Source: Mycobacterium attenuatum
GTDB lineage: Bacteria; Actinomycetota; Actinomycetes; Mycobacteriales; Mycobacteriaceae
Reading direction: 5' to 3'
NCBI RefSeq assembly: GCF_900566085.1
Contig: NZ_UPHT01000097.1
Coordinates: 1-47,115, forward strand
Length of the DNA: 47,115 bases
Shown: positions 10,215 to 17,937 of the stretch, piece by piece
Layout: each line of letters opens with the position of its first letter
How positions within the stretch are numbered: position 1 is the first letter of the stretch
Program-made: the position numbers and the translations under genes
Notes under the pieces: generated by a model
What the model saw: only the letters and a program-made list of their open reading frames with translations
Told to the model about the DNA's origin: nothing
Database searches by the model: none

Positions 10215-10300
10215 GTCCGAGTGGCGGAATGGCAGACGCGCTAGCTTGAGGTGCTAGTGCCCTACTAATGGGCGTGGGGGTTCAAGTCCCCCCTCGGACA
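10215..10300 (+). tRNA. tRNA-Leu, anticodon GAG
   Basis: The acceptor stem GTCCGAG (10215-10221) pairs with CTCGGAC (10293-10299) and is followed by discriminator A. The anticodon loop CTTGAGG contains GAG, a Leu anticodon. A long variable arm (GTGCCCTACTAATGGGCG) and T-arm GGGGGTTCAAGTCCCCC are as expected for a class II tRNA. No CCA is encoded. Its last 19 bases also encode the C-terminus of the opposing serine recombinase gene, marking it as the integration site of the element that follows. Confidence 0.97.
10282..10300. other. Candidate left attachment junction in tRNA 3' end
   Basis: This stretch is shared by the tRNA-Leu T-arm and acceptor stem and by the final codons of the integrase gene. 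In an integrated element the host/element junction must lie in or beside it. The exact crossover dinucleotide cannot be read from one sequence. Confidence 0.5.
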
Positions 10301-11928
10301 CATCCGGCGACACGACTCAGGTCGGCCGTCGCCTTGACCCGTCGCAGATGCGGATCGTAGTCAAGGCGGAGTCCCAGGCTCGCGTACACCTCGGCGCGTT
10401 CCGCACCGGTCGCCGCACCGAGCACGGCTGACAGCCCACCAAGTTCCTCGACCAATTCGCTGATCTGCGCGGCAGACATGACGCGCGGCCGCACCGCTTG
10501 CTCAAGACGGTCCTTCAGCTCGTCGCGCTCGGCGGTGCGGCGACGCAATGCGGCGGTCAAGTCCTCCACGGCCACGCCAGACTCCACGGCAGCAACCAAA
10601 GCAGCAACCTTGGCATTCGCCTCGCGAAGCTGGCGCTGCAGAGCGGCGTAGCCAGTACCGGCTGCCGGGTCCACGTCCTGCCCGCGTGCTAGGTCTTCCG
10701 GATCCGCCAGGGTGGCGATCCATTCGTCAAGTCGCGCTGTCACCTCCTCTTCACGGAGGTAGACGGTGCGCGGATGGTGACTCAGGTCCACAGGTACAGA
10801 ACGCGACTTGCCCAGCTCGCAGCGATAGAGGATGCGGGTCGTTCGTTTCCCGACGCGAGCGGCGCCCTGCATCCGCCGGCCACACGCGGCACAGAACAGC
10901 AGCCCACGCAGCGCATACGGCACCGTCGATTCTCTGGTGCACACGAGACCGGGACCACGCCGTGCCTGCGTCCGAAGACGAACAGCCTGCACCAGTTCAT
11001 CGGGAATCAGCGCTTCGTGCGTGCTGCGGTCTGGTGCGATCCAGTCGGCCTCATCACGCCACCGCATCCGGGTCTCATACCCCGCCGCGACATCGTTGGG
11101 GTTGACCAGGACCTCGTACTTCTCCTGCTTGCCCCAAACACGAATACCGCGGTACGCCGGGTTGTCGAGTATCGCCCGGATCGCCGAATGGGAACATCCT
11201 CGCGGGTCACGATGACGATTCCACGCCGGGTCGTACTGGCTCGGTGACGGCACGCCATCGTCGGTGAGCTGTTGCGCAATGTAGCGCAGGCCCGCTCCGT
11301 CGGCGTACATGCGGTAGATCCGCTCGACGACCGAAGATGTCGCAGGGTCAGGCTCGAGGCGGTGAAGCCGCTGCCCAAGATTGGCCTTGGCAGGATTTGG
11401 GTGCGGGCCGGCATCGACGAGCCGGTAACCATAGGGTGGTCGACCACCGAGGTATCTCGACGTGTCCTGCGCGAGTGCTGACATCGCCGTACGGACGCGG
11501 ATCTGGATTCGCGCGCGCTCTCCCTTGCTCATGCCGCCGAACAAAGTCATCACCAGGTCGTGTGCCTCGGAGCCGGGATCGACTGCTCCGCCGACCTCGG
11601 GTACCCACAGGCCGACGCCGTAGTGCGTGAGGACAGGGAAGGTGAGCGCGAACTGCGGCCCGTAGAACGCACGGGCGGGTTCCCCGATCACTACGGCATC
11701 AAAGCTACGGTCCCGACGAGCGACATCAGCAAGCAGACGTGATGCCTCCGGCCTGCGCTTCCACGGCAGCGAACGGCTTTGTCCCACATCGAAGTAGTCA
11801 GCGGCCAGGACTCCGCCGTGCGGGGCGATCAGGTCCATGGCACGCCGCTTCTGCCAGCTGCGGCTCGCCTCCGGGTCTTGAGCGTCCTCCGTGCTCACTC
11901 GGCCATAGAAGGCGAACCTCAGGCTCAC
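10282..11928 (-). CDS. Large serine recombinase (integrase)
   Basis: 548 residues. The resolvase-type catalytic domain starts AFYGRVSTEDAQD with the nucleophile Ser near residue 12. It is followed by a recombinase domain (GGRPPYGYRLVDAGP near 160), a zinc ribbon (LFCAACGRRMQG with a later Cys, near 345-370), and a coiled coil near 425-475. This is the layout of phage-type large serine integrases. GTG at 11928 overlaps the stop of the small upstream ORF (GTGA). Its stop codon, 10282-10284, lies inside the T-arm of tRNA-Leu, so the last residues (CVRGGT) are encoded by tRNA sequence. It most likely integrates and excises the AICE; most AICEs use a tyrosine integrase instead. Confidence 0.92.
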   Translation of the reverse strand: MSLRFAFYGRVSTEDAQDPEASRSWQKRRAMDLIAPHGGVLAADYFDVGQSRSLPWKRRPEASRLLADVARRDRSFDAVVIGEPARAFYGPQFALTFPVLTHYGVGLWVPEVGGAVDPGSEAHDLVMTLFGGMSKGERARIQIRVRTAMSALAQDTSRYLGGRPPYGYRLVDAGPHPNPAKANLGQRLHRLEPDPATSSVVERIYRMYADGAGLRYIAQQLTDDGVPSPSQYDPAWNRHRDPRGCSHSAIRAILDNPAYRGIRVWGKQEKYEVLVNPNDVAAGYETRMRWRDEADWIAPDRSTHEALIPDELVQAVRLRTQARRGPGLVCTRESTVPYALRGLLFCAACGRRMQGAARVGKRTTRILYRCELGKSRSVPVDLSHHPRTVYLREEEVTARLDEWIATLADPEDLARGQDVDPAAGTGYAALQRQLREANAKVAALVAAVESGVAVEDLTAALRRRTAERDELKDRLEQAVRPRVMSAAQISELVEELGGLSAVLGAATGAERAEVYASLGLRLDYDPHLRRVKATADLSRVAGCVRGGT

Positions 11929-12167
11929 GCCACTCCCCTCCCTGATCCCAGCATCCGGTCCCGCACAGCCATTATCACGTGTACCAGCGCGCTGTTGGCC
12001 TCGCGCGGAAGTCGATAGTGGTCGGCCACGACAATTTCAACATCCCCCTCTGACATCGTCGGCGCATCGATTCGAGCGTCGCGCTCGGACCGGGCATGTG
12101 CTGTTCGGGATCTGTCAGCCACCGCTGCCCCCTGGCGAATCCCATCGTTGGTTGCCGGCTTGGCCAC
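11925..12167 (-). CDS. Small AICE protein between Rep and integrase, possible directionality factor
   Basis: An 80-residue frame that overlaps the end of rep by 53 bases and the GTG of the integrase by four bases, so its translation would feed into the integrase. An internal ATG at 12056 would give only 43 residues. Composition is charged and helical at the C-terminus (NSALVHVIMAVRDRML). I see no helix-turn-helix of the usual Xis type. By position it is where AICEs carry xis; a role as recombination directionality factor is an inference from position only. Confidence 0.45.
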   Translation of the reverse strand: MAKPATNDGIRQGAAVADRSRTAHARSERDARIDAPTMSEGDVEIVVADHYRLPREANSALVHVIMAVRDRMLGSGRGVA

Positions 12168-13620
12168 GGACTTCCATCAGTCCGATCCGGCGGGTTTCCA
12201 TGCGTCGGAGAGCCGCGGAGTTCACCAGGGTGCAGTCGCCGAGGCTGGTGAGGCCGGCACGGTCAAAATCCCACACCACCAGATCATCGCCATCGATGGA
12301 GTTGAAGCCGAAACCATGTTGGTGTGCAGTGCTTTTCAGACGTTGTTCACGTGTCCAGGTCGCGCGATGTTCGCGTAGCGCGGTCATCGTGGTGGAGTAG
12401 CGGCGGGATTTGCTGGTGATGTGGCCTCGGAAACCCAGGGTGTGCAGCCACCGGCCGACACCGGCGAGTCCCCTATCGGCGAGTTGGCTGATGGTGGTCA
12501 GGATCGCCCGGACGTGATCGGACACATCCAGGTCGACAATGGCCTCGGTCGAGATGCGACGCGCGCTGATCCCGACGTCAGCTAGGGATTTGGTGACGTA
12601 TTTCGCGAGGTAGCGAGCTACGCGGCGGCCTGGCAGCGCCCGGCCGTGTGGTGGATCCTCCTGCACAGCAAGGCTGTCCGTGCCAGCGTGCCGGTTCTCA
12701 ATGGGTTGGGTGTCGACTTGTGTGCCAAACCTAATCACCCGTGTCGCTGTATCTGAGGATGAGTCGGTGACCGTCACGGCCACGGTTCGAGCGGCCTGCT
12801 GAATGATGGTGGCCAGTTCCGTGGCCGTGAGGGGCGCGTGCCACTCCTGACCACCGCAGTTATCGCTGTCGTGCGGGTCGAGGCGGATCAGGGCATGAAT
12901 ATGCGGGACGAGCCGGGCTTGCAGCTCGACGACTTTGATGAAGCTGACCCGCACCGCATCCGGGTCGGCGCCCGAGGCGCGTAGCTGGCGGCGCAGCGTG
13001 CGTCGCAGGGTGATGGTGAAGCGTCGCCACAGTTCTGGCATGTTCCAGGTGAAGAGCACATGCCCGGTGTAGTCATAGCAGTCCGCGCAGATCGGCTGTC
13101 CCACGTGGATGTCACCTTCTCCGTGGGTTGTGCTGCACCACAGTGGTTTTCCATGCGGGCAGCGGCGGTAGCCGCCAGTCCCTTGGTGGTCGCGGCACAC
13201 TCGCAGGCGCTTGTCGCCTGCACGTGAGGTGGTGTGGACCGGCCCGTAACTGGGTGCGGTCAGAGTGACGAACACTTGCGGGCGATCCGCCACTGCTTCG
13301 GGGATGCCGTGGTGGCCGCCGGCGGTGCCAGCGTGCACGAGTTGCCACGTGTCGCGCGCGTACAGGTCTGAGCACGACGGGCAGATCTGGGCGCGGCGGT
13401 TATTACACCGTGTCCACACCACCCGATCGCGGCCGAACTCGTCTGTACCCGTGAGTTGAATGGGGTGGGCGCAGAAGCCAACGGATTCCACGCGCCGCCA
13501 CCACGATTCGAATCCCATTGAGGACGCGCGGCGCACCATCTGCTCCACCACGTTGGCGGCGTCGGCGGTGTCAGGAACCCCGGGCAGGGCGAGGTGCGCC
13601 GGCGTCTCGGCGCTATTCAC
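12115..13620 (-). CDS. RepSA-like replication initiator
   Basis: About 501 residues from the GTG at 13620 (512 from 13653). It has Cys-rich zinc-binding stretches near the N-terminus (RRAQICPSCSDLYARDTW, then CRDHQGTGGYRRCPHG) and a HxH metal motif LVPHIHALIRLD near residue 240. YLAKYVTKS near 335 could hold the nicking Tyr and a Lys. This matches the rolling-circle initiators of pSAM2-type AICEs (RepSA), which nick the element for copying after excision. It overlaps the end of the translocase gene by 8 bases with the chosen start. The closing Gly/Ser-rich tail is typical of disordered ends. Confidence 0.88.
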   Translation of the reverse strand: MNSAETPAHLALPGVPDTADAANVVEQMVRRASSMGFESWWRRVESVGFCAHPIQLTGTDEFGRDRVVWTRCNNRRAQICPSCSDLYARDTWQLVHAGTAGGHHGIPEAVADRPQVFVTLTAPSYGPVHTTSRAGDKRLRVCRDHQGTGGYRRCPHGKPLWCSTTHGEGDIHVGQPICADCYDYTGHVLFTWNMPELWRRFTITLRRTLRRQLRASGADPDAVRVSFIKVVELQARLVPHIHALIRLDPHDSDNCGGQEWHAPLTATELATIIQQAARTVAVTVTDSSSDTATRVIRFGTQVDTQPIENRHAGTDSLAVQEDPPHGRALPGRRVARYLAKYVTKSLADVGISARRISTEAIVDLDVSDHVRAILTTISQLADRGLAGVGRWLHTLGFRGHITSKSRRYSTTMTALREHRATWTREQRLKSTAHQHGFGFNSIDGDDLVVWDFDRAGLTSLGDCTLVNSAALRRMETRRIGLMEVRGQAGNQRWDSPGGSGG

Positions 13621-15058
13621 GGCTGCCCTCACCCGATGCCTGGCCACTGTCATCGTTTCTCAGCTGCCTGTTGCTGCTCGGCCGGCCGGTAGGCCGGCGG
13701 AACCGGGTGGCGAGGGTGGTGATGTGGTGGTCGGTGACATGGAAGGCCCGCACCCGTACTGGTTGGGCGCTGCCGTCGATGAGCACATAGCCGACACCCG
13801 GAGTGGCGTCAGCGATGCGGTCGCATTCCGCACCGGCGTCGCGTGCACCTTGCCCGAGAACCATGGTGGTTTGGCTGGCTTCGGTCAGGCGCAGCCCGAT
13901 GCGGACGGTAAACAGTTGCCGCACGGGCAGCGTGTCTTTTGCTGGGTCTTGCACCGCGGCGACCACGCTGATTCCCACCGCCCGCCCCTGGGAGAGCAGC
14001 AGGCCGAGGAGTTGTTCGATTTCGGTGCGGCTTTTGCGGTCGGTGACGTAGCTGGTGAGCGCGGCGATCTCATCGATAACCACCACGAATAGCGGTTCGG
14101 ATGGGGTGGGGGTGTGCAGGCGGGTGTGGCCGCGCAGCCGGTTCGCCCTGGCGTGCATTACCTCCACCAGTTGGCGCAACAGGTGCACGGTGGTGTCGCT
14201 GGCATCGTGGGTAAACACGGTGAACATGGGTGCGCCGGCGCCCAGTTCCATGCCGCCTTTGGGGTCGATGACACACAGCCGTACGAGGCCGGTTTTCACG
14301 TTGGGGGCGATCCCGGCGATCAGTGACCACAACACGCTGCCTTTGCCGGCCCCGGTGGCTCCGGCGATTAGCACATGGTGGCCTAGCAGGGGCACATGCC
14401 ACCAGTGGCGGTTTTCGGTGATCCCGATCCGCACCGCCCGTAAATCCACTGCGGTTGTCGATGTGGGCATGGGTAAGTCGACGGGGTCAGCCAGCACGTC
14501 GCCGCGCATGAGGGTGATCCGCACCTCTCCAGGCGCCATCGAGCGGATCGTGATCCTGTCGGCGCGCCAGGCGGCGGCCAGCCCGTCGGCTTGTTTGTGC
14601 CAATCAGTCAGGCACTGGCCGTTTACGATCCGCAGTTGCAGTGCATCGGTCGTCTTGCCAATCTGTACCGACTGCAGCGTCGGCACGAGGGTGCGTTCAC
14701 CCAGGCGGGCCGTCAGTCCGTGCAGTCTGCACACCGATTCCCAAGTACGGGTGTAGCGCCACCAGCTCAGCCAGCGGTGTCGCATCGGTTCGGTCACCCA
14801 GGCGTGAAATGACCGCGGGTCGAGCCAGGCCCAACCCGCATACGCGGCACCAAACGCAGTAACGGCGATCAGGCCCAGGCGTGGGCCGTGCGTGATGGCT
14901 ACCGCCAGGCTGGCGATGATGGGGATGCTGAGGGTGGGGAACAGAATCGACCACCACAGCAGGTATCCCGCGGCTTTGGCCAGGGATAGGATGAGGTCTT
15001 CGAACCAATCGTCATGAGTCGACCCAGTGTTGTTGGTGTCCTTGTTGTTTGATGCCAT
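13613..15058 (-). CDS. FtsK/SpoIIIE-type DNA translocase (TraSA-like)
   Basis: About 481 residues. Two membrane segments occupy about residues 25-80 (YLLWWSILFPTLSIPIIASL and the following stretch). They are followed by an FtsK ATPase domain with Walker A GATGAGKGS near 232 and Walker B LFVVVIDEIAALT near 322. In AICEs this single hexameric translocase moves double-stranded DNA to the recipient. The ATG at 15058 is preceded by GGAAGG nine bases upstream; a GTG one codon earlier is possible. It lies directly upstream of rep, as in many AICEs. Confidence 0.9.
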   Translation of the reverse strand: MASNNKDTNNTGSTHDDWFEDLILSLAKAAGYLLWWSILFPTLSIPIIASLAVAITHGPRLGLIAVTAFGAAYAGWAWLDPRSFHAWVTEPMRHRWLSWWRYTRTWESVCRLHGLTARLGERTLVPTLQSVQIGKTTDALQLRIVNGQCLTDWHKQADGLAAAWRADRITIRSMAPGEVRITLMRGDVLADPVDLPMPTSTTAVDLRAVRIGITENRHWWHVPLLGHHVLIAGATGAGKGSVLWSLIAGIAPNVKTGLVRLCVIDPKGGMELGAGAPMFTVFTHDASDTTVHLLRQLVEVMHARANRLRGHTRLHTPTPSEPLFVVVIDEIAALTSYVTDRKSRTEIEQLLGLLLSQGRAVGISVVAAVQDPAKDTLPVRQLFTVRIGLRLTEASQTTMVLGQGARDAGAECDRIADATPGVGYVLIDGSAQPVRVRAFHVTDHHITTLATRFRRPTGRPSSNRQLRNDDSGQASGEGSRE

Positions 15059-15142
15059 CACAGGTGCCTTCCGTGAGTGTTTCGCTGATAGCAGGCCCGT
15101 GTTGGGGCGCGACCGTACGGGTTCTGCGCCCCAACACTCGGG

Positions 15143-15484
15143 TTATTTCTGAGGGCGAGCCTGTTCGTTGGGCGCAGCCGCGGGCGTGGTGGAGGTGATG
15201 GCGTCGGCGCGGAAGGCCACACCGCTGCGATCACCTTGAGCCCACGGAATGGCCACCAGACCTGACACCGACACTGCCTGTGTCACCGACACTTTCGGAT
15301 CCCCGGCCACCGTCACGTTGAGCACTTCGCCGCCGGTGTCATCCAACGCCAGCAGCTGCGCTGCATACAACGGCACCCCGGTCGCGGTGTCGACTTTCGG
15401 GCTGCCGGTCTCGAAGTTCAGCCGCGGCTCGGCAGCCCTCGTGACGATGAACCGCGTCCCGGATGTATCAATTCTCAATCGCAT
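15143..15484 (-). CDS. SCO3933-family regulatory protein
   Basis: 113 residues from the ATG at 15484. The text MRLRIDTSGTRFIVTRAAEP, then KVDTATGVPLYAAQLLALD and SGLVAIPWAQGDRSGVAFRADAI, is the pattern of the SCO3933 family. These are small proteins regularly encoded just upstream of the traSA-like gene in AICEs and related plasmids, sometimes annotated as activators of replication and excision. The longer reading frame to 15691 adds an Arg/Cys-rich stretch of poor character and is rejected. AGGAACAGCAGG lies just upstream of the ATG. Confidence 0.85.
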   Translation of the reverse strand: MRLRIDTSGTRFIVTRAAEPRLNFETGSPKVDTATGVPLYAAQLLALDDTGGEVLNVTVAGDPKVSVTQAVSVSGLVAIPWAQGDRSGVAFRADAITSTTPAAAPNEQARPQK

Positions 15485-15738
15485 TGTCCTGCTGTTCCTT
15501 TCGTGATCTGAATGCACCCGGTAAGGCGCTGGAATCAGTTCACGTGGACACCGCGGACGTTGCGAGCGACGTTTGCAGGCGTTGCCGACACGGCCCCAGA
15601 CATTTCGGACACGACAGGGACATCGCTGACGGCACCAGGCAGACATCACCGCTGCGGGGACGCGCCAGCCCCATGGCAAACTAGGAACCACGCGTTAGTG
15701 ATGGACAGGATCAACACCGAAAGACATGTGCTGAGACG

Positions 15739-16539
15739 ATGGACGATCAGGACGGTTGCATCGACACCGCAGTGATCCCCAACGATCGCCTCACGCAACG
15801 GCTACACGCCAAGGGGCTGTCCCATGGGCGGTTCGCCACTGCGGTGGGCGTAGACGTCAAAACGGTGCGCCGGTGGCTAGCCAACACCAACTACAACGTC
15901 CGTGACGATAACGCACGCCGCGCCGCCGACGTGCTCGGCTGCACCCCGCACGACCTGTGGCCCAACCAGTTCCAACCCTTTACCGCACGCGCGCTGGCGA
16001 CAAACCCGGGCGGGCCGTTCACCGCGACGCTATATGCCAGCCGCACGCAATTACCGATCACCGAGTGGCAGCAGCATTTCGCCGACGCCACCACCGGTAT
16101 CGACATCCTCGTCTTGGCGGCCACGTTCCTGTTCGACACGCTCGACGGATTTCTCGACACCGTGCTCGACGCCGCCGCCCGTGGTGTTCAGGTGCGATTC
16201 CTCATCGGTGACCCCGACACGGCCACCACGATCCTGCGCGGTGAGGAAGAAGGCATCGGTGAAGCCGTCATCGCACGCTGCCGCACCTCCGTCGAATTGC
16301 TCACTCCGCACGCCGGCACACCGGGGCTGCACATCCGGACCCACGACACCACCCTGTACACGTCAACCTTCCGGGTCGACGACACCATGATCGTCAACTT
16401 CCACATCTATGGCTCACCGGGACGCAACAATCCCGTGCTCGTGCTGTCCCGCCACCACGAACCCCGACTCTGGGCCACCTTCGAACAAGCATTTGCCCGT
16501 GTCTGGGACAACGCCACTCCACTGCCCGCGAAAGGCTGA
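15739..16539 (+). CDS. XRE-type HTH regulator with degenerate PLD-like C-terminal domain
   Basis: 266 residues. Residues 10-60 form a helix-turn-helix (LTQRLHAKGLSHGRFATAVG, VDVKTVRRWLANTNYNVRDD). The C-terminal part (TGIDILVLAATFLFDTLDGF, GVQVRFLIGDPDT, LHIRTHDTTLYTSTFRVDD) resembles the DUF5919/phospholipase D-like domains fused to such regulators, but no complete HxKxxxxD motif is seen, so it is more likely a sensor than an enzyme. It is transcribed divergently from the transfer/replication genes and six bases before the Nudix gene. It probably represses the AICE, in the place held by KorSA in pSAM2. Confidence 0.82.
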   Translation: MDDQDGCIDTAVIPNDRLTQRLHAKGLSHGRFATAVGVDVKTVRRWLANTNYNVRDDNARRAADVLGCTPHDLWPNQFQPFTARALATNPGGPFTATLYASRTQLPITEWQQHFADATTGIDILVLAATFLFDTLDGFLDTVLDAAARGVQVRFLIGDPDTATTILRGEEEGIGEAVIARCRTSVELLTPHAGTPGLHIRTHDTTLYTSTFRVDDTMIVNFHIYGSPGRNNPVLVLSRHHEPRLWATFEQAFARVWDNATPLPAKG

Positions 16540-16545
16540 TCCTCA

Positions 16546-17013
16546 ATGCGCACCGACTACTACAACGACCCCGGCGCTCCCCAGCCCAACAGCGTGGTCC
16601 CGTCCGCCTCGGCCATCGTCACCGACGAACAAGGCCGCATTCTGTTGATCAAACGCCGCGACAACACCCTATGGGCGCTACCCGGCGGTGGACACGACAT
16701 CGGCGAAACGATCGCAGGCACCGCCGTGCGCGAAGTCAAAGAAGAAACCGGTCTCGACGTCGAAGTCGCCGCCCTGGTCGGCGTCTACACCAACCCGCAC
16801 CACGTCGTGGCGTTCACCGACGGCGAAGTCCGCCAACAATTCTCCCTGTGCTTCACCACCACCCTGCTCGGCGGTGATCTGGCCATAGACCACGAAAGCA
16901 CCGACATCGCCTGGGCCCACCCCGACGACATCCCCACCCTGGATATGCACCCCTCGATGCGACTGCGCATCGATCACTACTTACAGCACCGCGACAGTCC
17001 CTATCTCGGCTGA
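16546..17013 (+). CDS. Nudix hydrolase, Pif-like
   Basis: 155 residues with a full Nudix box near residues 47-69: G-x5-E-x7-REVKEETGL, seen as GGHDIGE then REVKEETGLDVEV. Nudix enzymes hydrolyse nucleoside diphosphate-linked compounds. In pSAM2 the Nudix-motif protein Pif gives transfer immunity, stopping entry of a second copy of the element; the adjacent regulator and AICE context make that the best guess here. It follows the XRE gene by six bases and is surely in one operon with it. An ordinary housekeeping Nudix role cannot be excluded. Confidence 0.88.
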   Translation: MRTDYYNDPGAPQPNSVVPSASAIVTDEQGRILLIKRRDNTLWALPGGGHDIGETIAGTAVREVKEETGLDVEVAALVGVYTNPHHVVAFTDGEVRQQFSLCFTTTLLGGDLAIDHESTDIAWAHPDDIPTLDMHPSMRLRIDHYLQHRDSPYLG

Positions 17014-17023
17014 CCCACGGCGG

Positions 17024-17560
17024 TTACAGCCAGTCGCGCACTCGCCGGACCGCGGCTAACAGCTCCTCGCGGCCCGCGTCGACCGCGCGATGCACCGGAT
17101 CCCCAGGCCCATAGCGAGCCAACACGTCGCTCAGTCGATCATCTGCTGAAACCGGCGACCCGTCCGGCCCGGTCGTCAAATCACAAAACGTCAACACATC
17201 CAGAGCGTCGCTGGGCGGATCACTGAACTCCGACAACCCCTGCAGACCGCGCTCGGAGGCCTCCAAATGTGCCCCGCTATGAAACGCCACCAACGACGCA
17301 ACCCGCTCACCGAAGTCCGCAGACCGGGCAAACACCGCGCCATCGAGCGGATGAAAACCCGCCCGACGCACCGACGGCGCGTACCCGATATCGTGTAACC
17401 AGGCGGCCGCCACCAAACAATCAGCAGTCTCTGCATCGAAACGCCGACTCATCCGCTGTGCCGCCGCCGCCACACCCCGCACATGCGCCAACCGCCCAGG
17501 CTGCCCCGCCAATCGCGCCTCAGCCTCGCGCCGTGCACGCTGCGCCAGAACCCCGCTCAC
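17024..17560 (-). CDS. HD-domain phosphohydrolase
   Basis: About 178 residues from the GTG at 17560. It contains LAHVRGVAAAA (metal His), AAWLHDIGYAPSVRRAGFHP (the HD pair and a further His) and LVAFHSGA (His), the pattern of HD-domain metal-dependent phosphohydrolases. It is convergent with the Nudix gene, 10 bases apart. HD proteins of this kind are common passengers in AICEs; the substrate is unknown. The reading frame extends to 17641 with a Cys/Arg-rich stretch that I consider non-coding. Confidence 0.82.
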   Translation of the reverse strand: MSGVLAQRARREAEARLAGQPGRLAHVRGVAAAAQRMSRRFDAETADCLVAAAWLHDIGYAPSVRRAGFHPLDGAVFARSADFGERVASLVAFHSGAHLEASERGLQGLSEFSDPPSDALDVLTFCDLTTGPDGSPVSADDRLSDVLARYGPGDPVHRAVDAGREELLAAVRRVRDWL

Positions 17561-17937
17561 ACCCGCAAGCCTACGAGCCCCACCGCCACGGCGCAGCTCA
17601 CAGCCGACGCCCGCACACCGAGCGCAACGTCTGGCGAGCACGCCAAGCGACGGTTACCTGGGGCTTCGCTACGCTCCCTCTGCTTCCGTCCGCTGACGCT
17701 CCCGTCCGCGCCGCTCGCTACGCTTCGCCCTCCGTCCGCCCCTACACCGGCATGCCCACGACAATCGCGCCCACACCCCAACGGCCTCAGCACTTCGGCA
17801 TCACGACAAGCCGAAGCCGCCCTCGCAAGGCCGCCGCATCGCGCCGTCACGGACAGCAGGCGCGTCAACGCGCGTCCACTGCCTCTGACCTGCGATGTGA
17901 GAACTTTCTTTACTGCTATCAAGGCGCCTGCCCATCG
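17561..17937. other. Gap with probable right end of the AICE
   Basis: About 377 bases between the HD gene start and the mmpL stop codon. I see no supported gene; forward frames here are Arg/Pro/Ala-rich shadows. It contains short imperfect repeats of CGCTACGCT-like sequence around 17665-17730. The right attachment site of the AICE should lie here or within the next genes, but I find no clear copy of the tRNA 3' end. Confidence 0.4.

Larger units (their letters stand above)
10282..17937. mobile_element. AICE (pSAM2-type integrative and conjugative element) in tRNA-Leu
   Basis: The module order is diagnostic of an actinomycete integrative and conjugative element: integrase, small ORF, RepSA-like initiator, FtsK/TraSA-like translocase and SCO3933-family regulator on the reverse strand, then a DNA-binding regulator and a Nudix (Pif-like) protein forward, and an HD protein. 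AICEs replicate by rolling circle and move double-stranded DNA between mycelial or neighbouring cells with one FtsK-like protein. The left end is in the tRNA 3' end. I could not find the right end: no long copy of the tRNA 3' end is visible near 17.5-18.0 kb, as expected if the serine recombinase needs only a very short core. The limit given is simply the last base before mmpL. Confidence 0.8.
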
